Below are positions 11,505 to 23,220 of a stretch of DNA of 64,000 nt, piece after piece. A model generated the notes under the pieces. That model searched no databases, was not told where the DNA came from, and was given only the letters and a program-made list of their open reading frames with translations. Within the stretch, counting starts at the first letter, position 1, and each line of letters starts with the position of its first letter. The translations under genes were made by a program, and so were the position numbers. Source of the stretch: Isoetes taiwanensis (taxonomy: Eukaryota > Streptophyta > Lycopodiopsida > Isoetales > Isoetaceae); contig JAJEKV010000057.1 of NCBI GenBank assembly GCA_021234155.1, forward strand, positions 188,001 through 252,000. Direction: 5' to 3'.

Positions 11505-11850
11505 GGAGGCCAACCATTGATTACAAATGGCTATGAGTTCACCCGCATTGTGGCAAATCACATACATTCTACTTCAAAATTATTAAACTTGATTACCACC
11601 AACTACAAATCTAAGCATCTTGTTATTCACTTTTATAAAAGACCCGTGTTTCATTTGGAGCCCTTGCACATTTTCGGAGCTCTTTCTATTCTCGCTTGCA
11701 TCATCCCACCTACCGAGACTAGCATAGATGTTTGTCATGAGCTGCCAGCAAAGATTATTGGAACGTGACCGATTAGCTCTTCAAAACATCGCAGCCCTAG
11801 TTCTCGTTCTCCATAAATTTTGCGTGCACTAAGCGTATCAATCCATGTGT
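11505..11850 (-). pseudogene. PPR protein C-terminal fragment
   Basis: The minus strand reads ARKIYGERELGLRCFEELI (about 11,840-11,780), then in another frame LMTNIYASLGRWDD (about 11,745), SENVQGLQMKHGSFIKVNN and LRFVVGGNQV (about 11,620). This is the E-motif end of plant PLS-class PPR proteins (usual pattern NIYA-x-GRWDDV, then W/FIEVNNKVH-F-VGD). Only the last roughly 110 residues remain, with at least one frameshift. It is independent of the two duplicated PPR copies. Confidence 0.8.
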
Positions 11851-12330
11851 CTTTTGAGGGTAAAAGCACGAAGGGTGTACGTATATCGCATCAATTGAAG
11901 GACTTAATTTGTGCTTTTTGGGGTACATTTTAGATGTACATCAAGATACTATGGTTTGTCGCTTTGTGTCGATATGCAATGATTGCAAGATCATCCCCCA
12001 TGACATTCCCCCGAAATTTTTGGTTAACCAAACAACCAATCAACCAATTCGAATGGATCCGTCCCCTCCCTTTCCGGAATTCCCCTTGCAATGTGACGGA
12101 ACACCGAATCCAATTCCGAAGCAAACACATGCCAATTGAATCTACAAGAAATACAAATCAATTTCAATCTATTCATGGAGGGTGAGAATTCCAATGGAAG
12201 TGATGGTTCTAAGCGTAAGTATGCCGACATTTGGCCGTTGTTATGCCACAAAAACAAATAAAGCAAATGTGGTTGACAGTGTCGGTAGATTGCATCCTCG
12301 CTTGCGGCAAACGCATTCACTACCACCCCA
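11851..12330. other. Intergenic
   Basis: Open frames on both strands here overlap each other and none resembles a known family. The stretch next to the PPR fragment could contain more of it, but I cannot read a PPR motif beyond about 11,850. Confidence 0.4.
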
Positions 12331-12334
12331 AAAA

Positions 12335-13015
12335 CTGGTCCACATGTTGTTTTTCAAGAAATCTTTTTTTACTAAAAACAACACAAAAAACTACGCGGTT
12401 GTTTTTGTCCCGGATTTGCTAGAAACAACGTAGTAGTTTTAGTCAAACTTTATATATCGTAGTTTTTTTAAAAAAAACTACGCGGTAGAATTTTGTCAAA
12501 ATTATCTACACGTAGGAATTACATGTGTTTCGACATGTTGCTTTTTTAAAGTAGTTGTAGTTTTCAGGTGTTGTTTTCGTGAAAAAAATACATGTGGTTG
12601 TTAATAAAACTTAAAAAGTCCACATGTTGTTTTTAACCTTGTTTTCCAAAAAAAAACTACACTTAAAAAACTACGTATAGAATTTTGTCCGACATTGCTA
12701 GAAACTACATGTAGTTGTCTCTATTTTTTTTTTCTATATTGTTTTCAATTGTTGGTTTCCCCAAAAAAATGATATATGGTTTTAAGAAAAAAATGTGGTT
12801 ATTCAAAAATAGGTGTTGTTTTTTAGTATTGTTTTACATAAAATCCACATATAGTTTTATAGAAATAAATGCTTTCGTGTGTAGTTATAAAAAACTAACA
12901 CGCCATTCCTTAAAAGTAGTGGTTGTTTCATGGTTGTTTTTGCGTAAAAAAAAAAGTAGTGTTGTTCTTGAGTTCTCTTTTAAAAATGCCTTTCTGAATC
13001 GAACCCAAATAAATC
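12335..13015. repeat. AT-rich degenerate repeat with ACTAC/GTAGT palindromes
   Basis: About 680 bp is built from degenerate alternations of A-runs with ACTACG and ACATGT or GTAGTT and T-runs, for example TAGTTTTTTTAAAAAAAACTA near 12,460. Both orientations of the same word recur, so the stretch is a decayed inverted-repeat array. It could be a fold-back element. The 109-codon open frame at 12,715-13,044 falls inside it and is not a gene. Confidence 0.6.
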
Positions 13016-13412
13016 CATTAGGCATGGTAGTTCTTAAAGCATGAGTTGTGCCTTCCATAGTCTTACTTTTATGTTTGTTCTATTTGTAGTTATTAATGCA
13101 TAGAGTTCCCGCTTTCAATGTTTCTCTTCTAGGCATAGTAAGCTAGAGAAAACAATTACTAACTAAAGAAACAAAAGATGACAAGCGCCCAATTTAGTAG
13201 TATTTCTTTAAGCCATACTTGCATGACACCATTTATGCCTTTTTCCTCACTCGAACTCAGCCGAGTCCTCACAGAACCTTTTCGTGAGCATACTACAAGC
13301 ATTGCAACTTTTTTTTTTTACTTCAGATTTTCCTTTGGAGCATTAGCCAGGTATAATATCTGAAAACTACAAAAAGACCTTGTAGTGGAAAAGACCCCTG
13401 TTTAAAAAGAAA

Positions 13413-13560
13413 CTAGTAACGCGGTGTTCTGGCTGCTGTTTGCCATGTCCTAGCATGTGTTTTGTTCTCTACTTTAACGTCCATATGTGCAATTTCGTGT
13501 TGATAGTGGTTAGAATGGACATTGTTTGCTTTTAGGGTTTGTTTATACGATCTTTCTTTA
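13413..13560 (-). mobile_element. Helitron-type 3' terminus, second family
   Basis: A is followed by CTAGTAA at 13,413 on the plus strand. Within 35 bases there is a weak stem (TGGC/GCCA) and then GCATGTGTTTTGTTCTCTAC, TTTAACG. The same order is seen at 19,191 (CTAGTAA, stronger stem, GTATGTGTTTTGCTCGGCTT, TTTAACG). On the minus strand this is hairpin, spacer, CTAG, T, as expected of a Helitron 3' end. Only the terminus is recognised; the 5' end, to the right, was not found. Confidence 0.5.
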
Positions 13561-13615
13561 TCATACATCCTAGAGGTGTATGGGTACAATTATCATACAT
13601 CTTAGAGGTGTATGG
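13560..13615. repeat. 24-bp duplicated motif
   Basis: TCATACATCCTAGAGGTGTA and its near copy occur at 13,560-13,583 and 13,592-13,615. Confidence 0.85.
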
Positions 13616-14237
13616 TATAGTTAAACTCCTAGTGTGGTGGTGGTCTTGAAGGACCAACATGCGTCAGTCAATGTCATCAATCAATGGTACCACATATACC
13701 ATACTTTTATCTATTGTCGTCAATCATCATTAATGTCAATCATCATTAATAAGGATGTGTCTACATGTGATTGCAAATCAATAGGAAGGCACAAATTCAT
13801 ATGGCAAAACCCAAAATATGCCACCAAGTCTTAAAAAAAAGGTGTTGCCTCTCGGCATAACAAAAGGTAGATTAGATATTGGACAAATTTTATGCTCAAA
13901 ATATTACATATAGCCACATTTGTGGTTGATGGGAGAAGAATAAAAATCATAAGTGAAATCAGTACAACAAATTCTAACTTTGAAGAAGCACGTAGCTTGG
14001 ATACAACCTCGTTGGTTTTGTAGATCTCATTGTTATGATAAATACATCACCAGTTTTGTAGATACCATCGTGCACTATTTTCAAATATGTTAAATGTGTG
14101 GTGATGCAAATACTTTAATTGGCTAACCTTTTGGATGCAAACGTGACATTTTGAAATACATCTTAACTTGTTCTAGCTCATGGGCCACAAAGAAAGAGAC
14201 CGCTCATGGGCAACAAAGAAAGAGACCTGATTAGAAT

Positions 14238-14690
14238 GTGCTTGAGCTCTTGAAGACTAAAATTGGCCCGACGCCCGCAAGAATCAAAATGTGCATACAA
14301 AAAAACCCACCACAATCATATCCACCCCTTGAAGAATCTTTTGCAAGAAAATTCATATCCTCCAAATGGATATATCGCACAAGAAAAGTTCAAGTAATGC
14401 AAACTTTTATTGTACAAGCATGTGTGTTCTATATCACCGAGAACTTGACAAGACCTAACTTGTGTAAACAACAAACATTAATTGATTGTCACATCCTAAC
14501 ATACCACCTACTTCATCTATATAATTCCTACATCTTCTTTCTAAAAACAATTTACCCTGTAACCCGTATCACAAAGAAGAACAGAGTGTTGTGTCCAAAG
14601 GTATGCAGATCGATCTACTTTGTGAATGTTTGCACATCTACATTTGTATTAGTGAAGACACAAAAGTGCATACATATAGGGTTGCGTTGA
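14238..14690 (+). CDS. Hypothetical 150-codon open frame, doubtful
   Basis: This is the longest open frame in 13-19 kb outside low-complexity DNA. It starts with ATG at 14,238 and ends at 14,690. The product has no motif I recognise, no signal peptide and no clear membrane segment. There is no sign of neighbouring exons. In DNA this AT-rich a frame of this size can occur by chance, so I give it a low score. The 30 bp before it include a short direct repeat of CTCATGGGC-CACAAAGAAAGAGAC. Confidence 0.15.
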   Translation: MLELLKTKIGPTPARIKMCIQKNPPQSYPPLEESFARKFISSKWIYRTRKVQVMQTFIVQACVFYITENLTRPNLCKQQTLIDCHILTYHLLHLYNSYIFFLKTIYPVTRITKKNRVLCPKVCRSIYFVNVCTSTFVLVKTQKCIHIGLR

Positions 14691-14699
14691 ATACGAAAC

Positions 14700-15760
14700 T
14701 CACTACTTTTTTAATGATGGTGGATAATAGTATTACAAAAAGTAAGATACCAACTCAATGAATATATGATAGAATCAAACTTTTGGCACTAATCTATAAT
14801 AAATTATGCTTCTTGATTTTGCATTTTGCCCTAATAATTTTGGCTACTATCATGCCCAAGGTAACCGAATGAGCATTTCGCTCGCTTTTGATTCATTCTA
14901 AGTCCGTTTCTTGATTCATTCTTCGCCTTTTAACAAACTTGTAGAATTTGATACGCTACTACCTTAAACGCTTGTAGAACGTAATGGGCAAAGCCATTAC
15001 GCAACCGTGATTCGCGTAGGGGAAGCAAGAATGGCTTCCCCATTTTGTTCTACATCACATCATGGTCTCAATATAGTGATGCGTAGAAAATGCATATGCA
15101 AGATGTATAATTCAAATGCTTGTTACCTCTAAATTAGAGATGTAGAAATAGAGGTAGTAGTGGTTATCACATCACATTTGGTAAGAGGTATTTGCCATGG
15201 TGGAGGAAACGTGAAAAAATGAGATGTTCATGCTCTTTGGTAAGAGGTGAGATGTTCATGCTCCTTGTGATATTCTAGGGATCCATGAAATGCCAATTAC
15301 ACCTCAAAATATTTTGCTTTAGCAACATGTGCATATGCTATTAAAAGCTCTTAGTTGACCCATAATGGGAAGAAAAGAAAATAGGAAGCTAGGTCAAAAT
15401 AGTTGCTTACCATTAAGAAGGCATTCAACAGAAGAAATTCAAATATGAGGAAAGGGAGTTCTTAAAGTATTGTTCTAGTTATTGCAACCACGATGGTTGA
15501 GTCTCAGATCTTCATCATCCATTAGCATGGATCTTAAGATATCCGATGTAGATGTAAGACAGTTTGTAGATCATAATACAATAACTGAAAGCAATGTCCT
15601 ACGCTCATATACATAAACTACTTTCAAGTTCAAATGCATGTATTCAAACTCAAAAATTTGTAGAAATAGAGAGGGATTAAGGAAACCCCTTCATAACTGT
15701 AAGTTTCATAAAGTGGCATGCAATGGACCTTACATATGTTTATGGAGTTTAGCACTTTCA
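14700..15760. other. Intergenic with two adjacent perfect hairpins
   Basis: No gene seen. At 14,980-15,001 CGTAATGG, GCAAAG, CCATTACG forms an 8-bp stem, and at 15,019-15,041 GGGGAAGC, AAGAATG, GCTTCCCC forms another. Neither is followed by a U-run, so they are not bacterial-type terminators. They may mark the end of an unrecognised transposon. Confidence 0.5.
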
Positions 15761-15762
15761 GT

Positions 15763-16420
15763 CTAATTGACCTGCATATGTCTGTAAAATGGTGTTAAAC
15801 TAAGAGAATAGGATCCATGCGAGAAACATAATGAGTTATATTCCCTGTTGTATAACATTTCAACTACACATTTGTATTGGAAGCATGAGACATATCTACA
15901 TATATCTAGAACTTGGTTCAGCCAGCGATATATTCTCAAAAAGAAGATGAACAACGAATACTCACTCACCGCTATTACACCTCTATAAATTTCTGGACTG
16001 ACCAACTTGTTGCAGCAAAGACACTTGAGAAGCGACCGCTTGGGTGTCCGAATGATCGAAAGCAGGACAAAAACATTACAAGATGTTTTGGCAAAATGTC
16101 TAGCTTTGTACAGTACGACTTTTGCATGTTGAGGAATCTGGGTGTAGTCGCCATACTCAGGAGCAAGGGTCACAAAGCTGTTTCACTTATCTGCCAACAT
16201 AAACTCTAAGATAGCCTCCTCTGGCTCCACCAGGAAGAAAATAGGTATGCATTGGCAAGAAAGACCATTCAGAAATGTTCTCGCAAAAATATTCGTCTTG
16301 TAACCAGGCCAAACCCTAGACAGAAAAATATAGATGATCTTGTAACAGAAATAGCTCTTACCAACATAGCTCGTTAGATGCCCGCATCTAAACATTAGAT
16401 ATGTTAGATCCGCATCTGCA
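15763..16420 (-). other. Exon-like open stretch, unrecognised
   Basis: On the minus strand from about 16,320, after a TTTTTCTGTCTAG acceptor, the sequence reads RVWPGYKTNIFARTFLNGL, FFLVEPEEAILEFMLADK, then (after a TGA at about 16,181) FVTLAPEYGDYTQIPQHAKV. It runs to a GTGAGT at about 15,960. The composition is more gene-like than its surroundings, but I cannot name a family. The stop could be real or an error. Confidence 0.25.
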
Positions 16421-16439
16421 CATCTGTACCGCATCTAAC

Positions 16440-19190
16440 GTAAGATGCTTACACACCTTTTAAATTAATAAAAAAAAATTAGCCCTTTTTTCCCCCTTAG
16501 GTTTTGCGCTGCCTGAACATCGCCATGCAGCTCCAAAACAATTTTTGGCACTCAAAATGGGGAATTCGATTCCCTATGCTACCCGAGTCCAAATCCTTGC
16601 ATCCTGATTTAACCATATCAGAGCCCATTCAGCCAAAGGCAGAGCTTTTTTTATGACAGACATGTAGTTTTCAAGAAGTGCCCTGCTTCAACAGCTACAG
16701 ACAGAACATGCTTTTCAATTCCCTTTTAATCTCACCTGAAACTCGTTCAAAAGAGCAACAGCTTGCATTCAATGATCAGTAGGACTCAGAGTGGGTATTC
16801 AAGCAGCAGTACAGGGAGGTAAATAATAGGTATAATGATCAAGGCAAGGCTGATATAGATTTAGAAGAAAATTTAAACTTTACAAACGATCTTATGCGAT
16901 CTAAAAGTATAGATGTTTCGATGCTTACGATGCTTTTAGATCTACGATCTGACGATCTATCTTTAGATGCTTTTCAAGCACTGCTTACCAATCACTCTCT
17001 TGTAAGAGGACACAAAACATAATATAATAGAATTCAGACTTCCGTGTGCTTAAGCTCAGTCTTTGTTGACCTAGAGTCACTGCAATCAAACTTAAAAAAA
17101 GTTTAAATCCTTCATTTCTTTGTAGCAATCCATGCAAGAAGGGAAATTAGAGAAATTGCTACCAGAACAAACTTGCACCTATCTGCACATCTGCATGAGT
17201 TGTAAGCAAAGAAAATCATTACAGATTTTATGAGCTTTTATGAGCTGAAGAACTATAACCCCTGCATGGCACATTAAAGATGACATGTTGCAGCTTAATT
17301 GTTGCTCAAGCTTACAATTATCCCATCAATGACAATGTGCAAAATGTAGCATTCTCCTAAAATTTCAGCTCATCAAACATTATGCCCTGAGCATAGATTA
17401 AATGTATACAAACCTCTTTTGCACTTTTGATTTTAGTATCCTTTGCATCACTATGATGGCAAAAATCCTGCATTAAAAAAAAACTCTTAAAATTCTGAAA
17501 AAGAATGGAGGATAAAGGATAATATGTACCTGGGCCTGGATTAAGGTTTAAAAGAAAACATAGATGCTTGTCCGTGCTTAGGTATTAGACTACAGTCCGC
17601 TATTCCACCAACACTACCTGCCGATATTCAGTTTTGCTTTAAACCCTGTTTAGGATCATGATCAGTTAAACTACCACAGAGATGCAAGAAAACACAGAAA
17701 AATCTTCAATATCCTTACTTGTAATAGAGGAACCTCGAAAGGGAACTTCTGCAGTTAGGGGATTCAATGGGCAGCTCTATCTCCAAAGCCCAAGATCCAA
17801 CTCAACCATATTGAAGCTGCTAAAAATCTAGCCGCACGAAAGCTTCTTAGCTACTTCAAAACGAAATATAAAACTGCTTGTTCTACCTAAGTTTGCATTT
17901 CCGTCCAGGTAATAGTCCAGAAATCCCCAATCTGTTGCAGAAAAAATATAGTAGAATAAAAAGATTACCATATAGATGAAGATGTAGCAACAAAAGTTGC
18001 AGCTAATTAGCTGGCCACCATCTCCATGCTACTTCCATTTATAGCCATGGACCAAATTATTCTTTGAACGCTCCAGAAGCTTGAACAGCCCTGGACCAAC
18101 AGAGGTTCTCTTTGCAATGGCTAGATGATCCAAAAAGGTCAGAGAACTGCAAATTTGACATATCATAAAGGATATGACACAGTTCCTAAGCTAGATAATT
18201 CAGTAGCCAGTGGAAAGAACGTGGATTTTGCATCATTCATACAATAAGTAATTTAACAAAATAAGTGTACCTTTAAGTTCCATTCTAGTTCAGAATCTAG
18301 AATTGCACATGGCTTGCAGATCCCTCTCATGTGGCATCTTTAGATCCTCCACGAGAAGACTGAAAAGACATCAATTCCTGCACAAAAATCTACCACTTAT
18401 GACAACCTAACATTTTTAATTCGCATTCACTAATTACTCCAGCAAGATTTTAGTTCTTTTCTTCGCTTAATTATTCCAGCAAGGTTTAGGGTTAAGTATT
18501 ACATGATGTGATGCAGCATCCTTGAGCTTAAAGCCAAAGCTTTTAATAGTGCTTTACCGCAAGAAGAGACAGGTGCATCCTGATGCAGTTGCTTTCTCGA
18601 AAAGAAAATGATCAGAATGATTGATAAGCATTTTTACTCCTTTAATAAGTCGATTTTCGCCTCCTGTCGAAATGTAGATGGCACAGAGAAAGCTCAGAGA
18701 AATCTCGGAGATCGGCAAAGAGAAAGCTTAGAAATCAAAAAGAAAAACTTTGTAAAACTGGAAAATATTCTATAAAATCGAAAAGAGAAGGAAGAAATAT
18801 TCTGCAAATAACATCTAGCATCTGATTCAAAAGCAAGAACCTGACAGAAAAAACTCGAAAAGAATCACCTCTACAGAATGGCAAAAGGAAGATTTGCACA
18901 CCGCCGGATGAGTGTGGGCGCCTGAAGCTATTGCTGATAAAGCTCTGCCGCTTTGGTCTTCAAGACTGTGGAAATCGAGCAGATGAATTCATCCGAATAG
19001 CCGGGCAGACATAACGATAATGGAAGAAAAATGCCTTGCCAAAAAAACGCCTTTAAAAAAAGACTCCAAAAACTCGTTACATTTTTCCGCACCAAAATCA
19101 CGCTTTTGGCCGAAAATGGAGTGTTACCGGGCTATCGGGCGGCCGGAAAAAAAAGAGGACACCCACCTCCAAAACTTTTAAGTAAGTAGA
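16440..19190. other. Intergenic, nothing recognised
   Basis: About 2.7 kb of ordinary AT-rich sequence. No open frame of note, no terminal repeats and no transposon motif were recognised. Confidence 0.5.
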
Positions 19191-19290
19191 CTAGTAATGA
19201 GAGTCCGGGCGCTGCCGGGCTAATGTTCTGGTATGTGTTTTGCTCGGCTTTAACGCCTCGTAAAATGTGTCCCGGGAAACTTCTGATTGT
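19191..19290 (-). mobile_element. Helitron-type 3' terminus, second family
   Basis: A then CTAGTAATGAG at 19,191, followed by AGTCCGG, GCGCTG, CCGGGCT, which pairs as a 7-bp stem (one G-T) with a 6-base loop. On the minus strand this is hairpin, about 9 bases, CTAG, T. It is related to the terminus at 13,413 through the shared GTGTTTTG and TTTAACG beyond the hairpin. If the element runs rightward it would include the LINE fragment at 19.5-20.2 kb, but its 5' end was not found. Confidence 0.6.
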
Positions 19291-19499
19291 TGGATCTATC
19301 CATCCATGTCCTGCTGGGTTTATCATAGGTAAAGCCTTTAGGTAAAACCTGAATTTACAAAGTTGTGGATTTACCTTCAAAGCCTGGGCACTGCCCTCAA
19401 ACTCGCCCCCAAAATCCATGTCTTCTAATCCAGATTCTGAGAGCTTCTAAGTTCTCTTCCTTCCTCAAGAGTGGCAGAGATAGTGCTTTTAATCATTGA

Positions 19500-20200
19500 C
19501 ATGCTTTTCAGGGAAGTGCCTGGCTGGTTTCATGAGGAATTTCCCAACATAGACCATAATTCTACCTTGCAGTCATTCATCGAGAGGTCAAAGACATGAA
19601 AGTGTAAGGTACTGCTGCTTTGTGGATTTCACAAAGCCTTCAATGGAAAGGCCTATTTTCTAGACTCTGAATTAGACTGTTGCAAGAATATGGTCTTGTG
19701 AAAAATGTATTGGGAAGCTTAAAGTACCTTATGGATGGGATGGTCGGATGGATAAACAGCACAATCGAGGCCCTTTTGGCTTATACATCGATAGGTTGGA
19801 AAGCTTTTAGCAGCCTTGGAGATACGGTCTTGATAATGTGACATTTATGTCCTCCCAGAAGGCCTTCAACATCAGTTATTGGCACTTGAAAGAACTTAAA
19901 CCGCACTTTGATGAAACAAAGGTGATGGTGTTCAACACACGCCGACCTTGAATGCACCTTGAATGCAGCTTCTTTTCTCTGATCAGCCACTTTAGGTGAT
20001 GATCTGTCATTACACATACTGGGTGCAATATTGACGGGTCTCTATGCAAGGCTCACAAAAGAATAAAAGTCGCCAGCAAGCTGACTTTCAAGACGCCCCA
20101 GCAAAGCTTCAGCTCTTCAATACTTTGGTCAGACCAGTACGGTTTTGATGTGGGGAATGGTCATGACATGGACGCAATAGAGAGGTATTTCTGTCCAAAA
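19500..20200 (+). pseudogene. LINE (non-LTR) reverse transcriptase fragment
   Basis: Scattered plus-strand readings match the order of a LINE RT: GFHKAFNGKAYF (about 19,625), FGLYIDRLESF (19,771-19,803), LDNVTFMSSQKAF (about 19,833), DETKVMVFNTRR (about 19,910), GSLCKAHKRIKVASKLTFKT (about 20,040). The residues normally forming the catalytic Y/F-A-D-D before VTFMSS are lost (they read GLDN), and the usual GVKQGCPLSP before FGLYIDRLE is deleted. It is dead. No poly-A tail or target duplication could be placed. Confidence 0.65.
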
Positions 20201-22380
20201 TCATTATGAGCAAAGCATCTATGCCACATCCAAATCATCTTTCTTTTAAGCTTTGAATTACATTGTCTTTAAGTGTCATCCCAACATAATTATTGAGAAG
20301 ATTGCTTTTTCAGATATATGCTGCAGAAATTATAGTAGTAATCTTTAAAACCAGAAAGAGGAGAAGACAGCTGTCTCCTATATGCACTATCTATTATTGA
20401 TGTGAAGAGGTTACCTGTTTCCAAAGCACTCATCATGTGCTGAAATACTGATATTAACAGCGAATATTGTGCTTAGATTTGGCAGCTTCAGAAAGAATTA
20501 AGATATCCCTGTAAATAGCATTTACAGCAATCTATTATACGTGTCCTTGAGTCGGTAAAAGCTAAAGAAGCTATTGCAATGTTCCTTCTAAAAGAAATTT
20601 ATGCATATGCCCGAAGTTTTGCACTGCAGAGAAAGATTAGGAAACCTGACATATTCATGCATTATTCTCTTTGTTTTAGTAATCATGAATCTTGCTTTTG
20701 TTACCTCTGCTAAGAGATTGTATCAAGGATTCCTTGCATAATCAGCACTGCGACCTTTTATCCTCTGCTGGCCCTGCACATATGTTAGATTCTTTAGATG
20801 CAAACTTCATTGATGACACTTATACATAATTGAGCTTACTGGATTAGTTGGCTTATCCTGCTTCACAATCACCATATAGAATTCTTGGCTTCACAACTAC
20901 ATGATCTGTGCAACAGAGAGGAAGAGCATGCTCAAAATCAATAGGAGACGCTAGATATGTATTGTACTTACAAAAGCTTTAAAGATTGAAAAATAATAGG
21001 CAAGAAAAAAGATAATGATAAGGCAACACAAACATCTCAGGTGCTTCCCACTCCATTGGTGGTTAGTTAGATAGCTGCACCATGAAGTATAGAAGAAAAG
21101 AATGGACTCAAAAAAAGGCCTTAGAAATCGCTACTATTTCTGTCACAACCCAGCTCGTCAACGCCATTCAGCAAATTGATTTCAATAAATCAAAGAAGAT
21201 CCAAAACAGATGCTTCAAAACCTGCAGCAGAAGCAAAAATCCCTAGGGCCTCTTTTTGGTTGCCTTTTTGGGCACACAAAAAGAGATGACATAGTCGCAG
21301 AAACCATTTTACCTGAAGGATAAGCCCAGAAATGTTTAAACAGACAAAATGACTAAAGCCTCCTCATGCCCATCATCACAATAAAAAATGTTTATAGTAA
21401 TGGAAAAGGAACGGCCTTGCCTGACTCTGAGAAAGAAAGAAACTTAGAGGAGATGGATGGATGCATCTTAGACTGAGAACCATCTAACAAAGTGCAATCC
21501 AGATCCATACATAGATCCTTAGTGGAGCCGCATAAACAGCCATTAGCAAGAAATGCACAGTATAGTGATGTTGAAGAGTGCAACATGGACTGGCAGGGTT
21601 TTTGTTAATTATGTCAGGACTCTCTGCACTGCAGGCTGTCAATTTTTTCTCAAGCATGGCGCAATTCACCCCATTATTATTGTTATGTTCCTATTGTCAT
21701 TGTCCCACCCAATGCATAATGAATTCAGAGCACAGATGGTATTCCCCCGCAAAACCACAAAAAATGGCACGACATTAATCAAAAATAATGCCTATTTCCT
21801 GTTTAAATTTGTATTTTAAGACTACAAATTCCAGATGCATTTGCAAGGGCTTCCAAAGACATGAATTGATTTCAAAGAAAGACTAACTACAGCATAACTG
21901 CTTTGAGTTATTCTAAGTTAGATAATGATCTATTCTATATTTTTGAAATACCTGACCTTGGGAGTAGACCCCTGATTCTGAAATATGTTTTTTTGCTAAA
22001 TCCTTCTTGTTATTGTACCAATCTGATTCAAACAGAACAGCTGGGTTTAGGATCGAATCATACCTCCAGTATGTAGTAATCTATAAGACAAATTATTAAG
22101 AATTAGCCTGGAATAATGCGCCAAATGGATACGAAGGCAAAAGCATGAAACAACTCCACTGCTATAATAATACTATTCCTAGTAGTTACAATAATAAGTT
22201 TTTGTTCCCAAGTTACTTTGAAATAACCTCCATAATGTCGATGGTCACAGAAGGAACAAAATCAAGATGTTTATATGCATAGGTTGAATAGAGTTCTTGA
22301 TGCAAGCAGGAACATAAGCATGCAAGCCCTTTGCATAAAAAATCGACACATGCAATAATAGTGGAATCCCAAGCAACAAA
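20201..22380. other. Intergenic, nothing recognised
   Basis: About 2.2 kb with only short overlapping open frames. No motif, exon border pair or repeat family could be supported. Confidence 0.45.
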
Positions 22381-22383
22381 CTG

Positions 22384-22830
22384 ACCTGCAAAAGATCTTG
22401 ACGGTCTAGAAGCTCTTGCACAAACCTGGTAAGAAAAATCGAAGCTCCAGATCTCTAGACAAAGAAAAAATGGATTATCAAACCAAAGAGCAGTTTCAGG
22501 TTCTCAGAACAAACCAAATGCTTGCAGAAGCCTTGGGATGTCACAAAACCCAGTCCAGCTGAGGATCGGTAGAGGCGGCAAGAGCATCTGAAAGGGCTCT
22601 TCCATCGATGTCAAAGGGATCTGCAAAATGTGTGAGAAAACATGAATGCAAACTCTAAAAACGTGAATGCTTGAAAAGTAAATCAAAGCCTCCTTCGAAA
22701 TTGTATTAGTGCATAAACTTTTTCCAGCCCAGTCTGCTAACAAAAATACCTTAAAGCCGTTGTTATCTCGAACAGAAATGATCTTTGCCCTCATCAAAAT
22801 AGCGACGGAATGTTCTGCCACACAATAGCA
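22384..22830 (-). pseudogene. Exon-like pieces related to those at 1,490 and 60,390
   Basis: At 22,384-22,430 the minus strand reads GAGCTTCGATTTTTCTTACC-AG then FVQELLDRQDLLQ and GT. Exon and preceding intron align with 1,480-1,560 and 60,360-60,430 (CRELLDHQEML). Further up, 22,530-22,620 after a TTTTGCAG acceptor reads DPFDIDGRALSDALAASTDP, and 22,740-22,810 reads RRYFDEGKDHF or, in another frame, EHSVAILMRAKIISVRDNNG. The family is unknown. These are partial paralogous exons, perhaps carried by a transposon. Confidence 0.35.
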
Positions 22831-23099
22831 TAACGTTTACTCAGACCTTTGCTTCAGTGAAAACAAAGGCAAAATATGGAGCTCTTAACATTCTCGCATC
22901 CCGGCCATCCCTGTTTATTTCATAACCCTTAACGTTAACGACCAAGGTAAAAAAATAGAAAGGGAAAAAGTGGCCAGGAAAAAAAGAAAACGTTACTGTC
23001 GGCCAGAAAAAAAAAAGCTTACAGCTTCCTTTAACCACTGGCCCCTTGCAGGTTATTTAGATCTAGCCGCCCCTCACCGTCCGATCACGACATGGTTAT

Positions 23100-23220
23100 T
23101 TTCCATAACGCCTCGAATATTCTTTTGAAGAATATTCGACGATTACCGTAATATCCCGAATATTTCTTTCTTTGAAGAATATTCGGACGATTACGTCCGT
23201 AATATCCCGAATATACGATA
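23100..23220. repeat. Duplicated GAATATTC hairpins
   Basis: TCGAATATTCTTTTGAAGAATATTCGA (two halves pairing over about 11 bp) at 23,105-23,131 is followed by a second, imperfect copy at 23,155-23,192. Each is followed by CGATTACCGTAATATCCCGAATAT or a close variant. The unit is about 60 bp. Confidence 0.7.

Noticed and set aside
14980-15041. Rho-independent terminators
   Set aside because: There are no T-runs after the stems and the genome is eukaryotic.
15763-16434. SAUR-type auxin-responsive gene on the minus strand
   Set aside because: GGYLRVYVGR in one frame suggested it, but the residues that should follow do not match in any frame.
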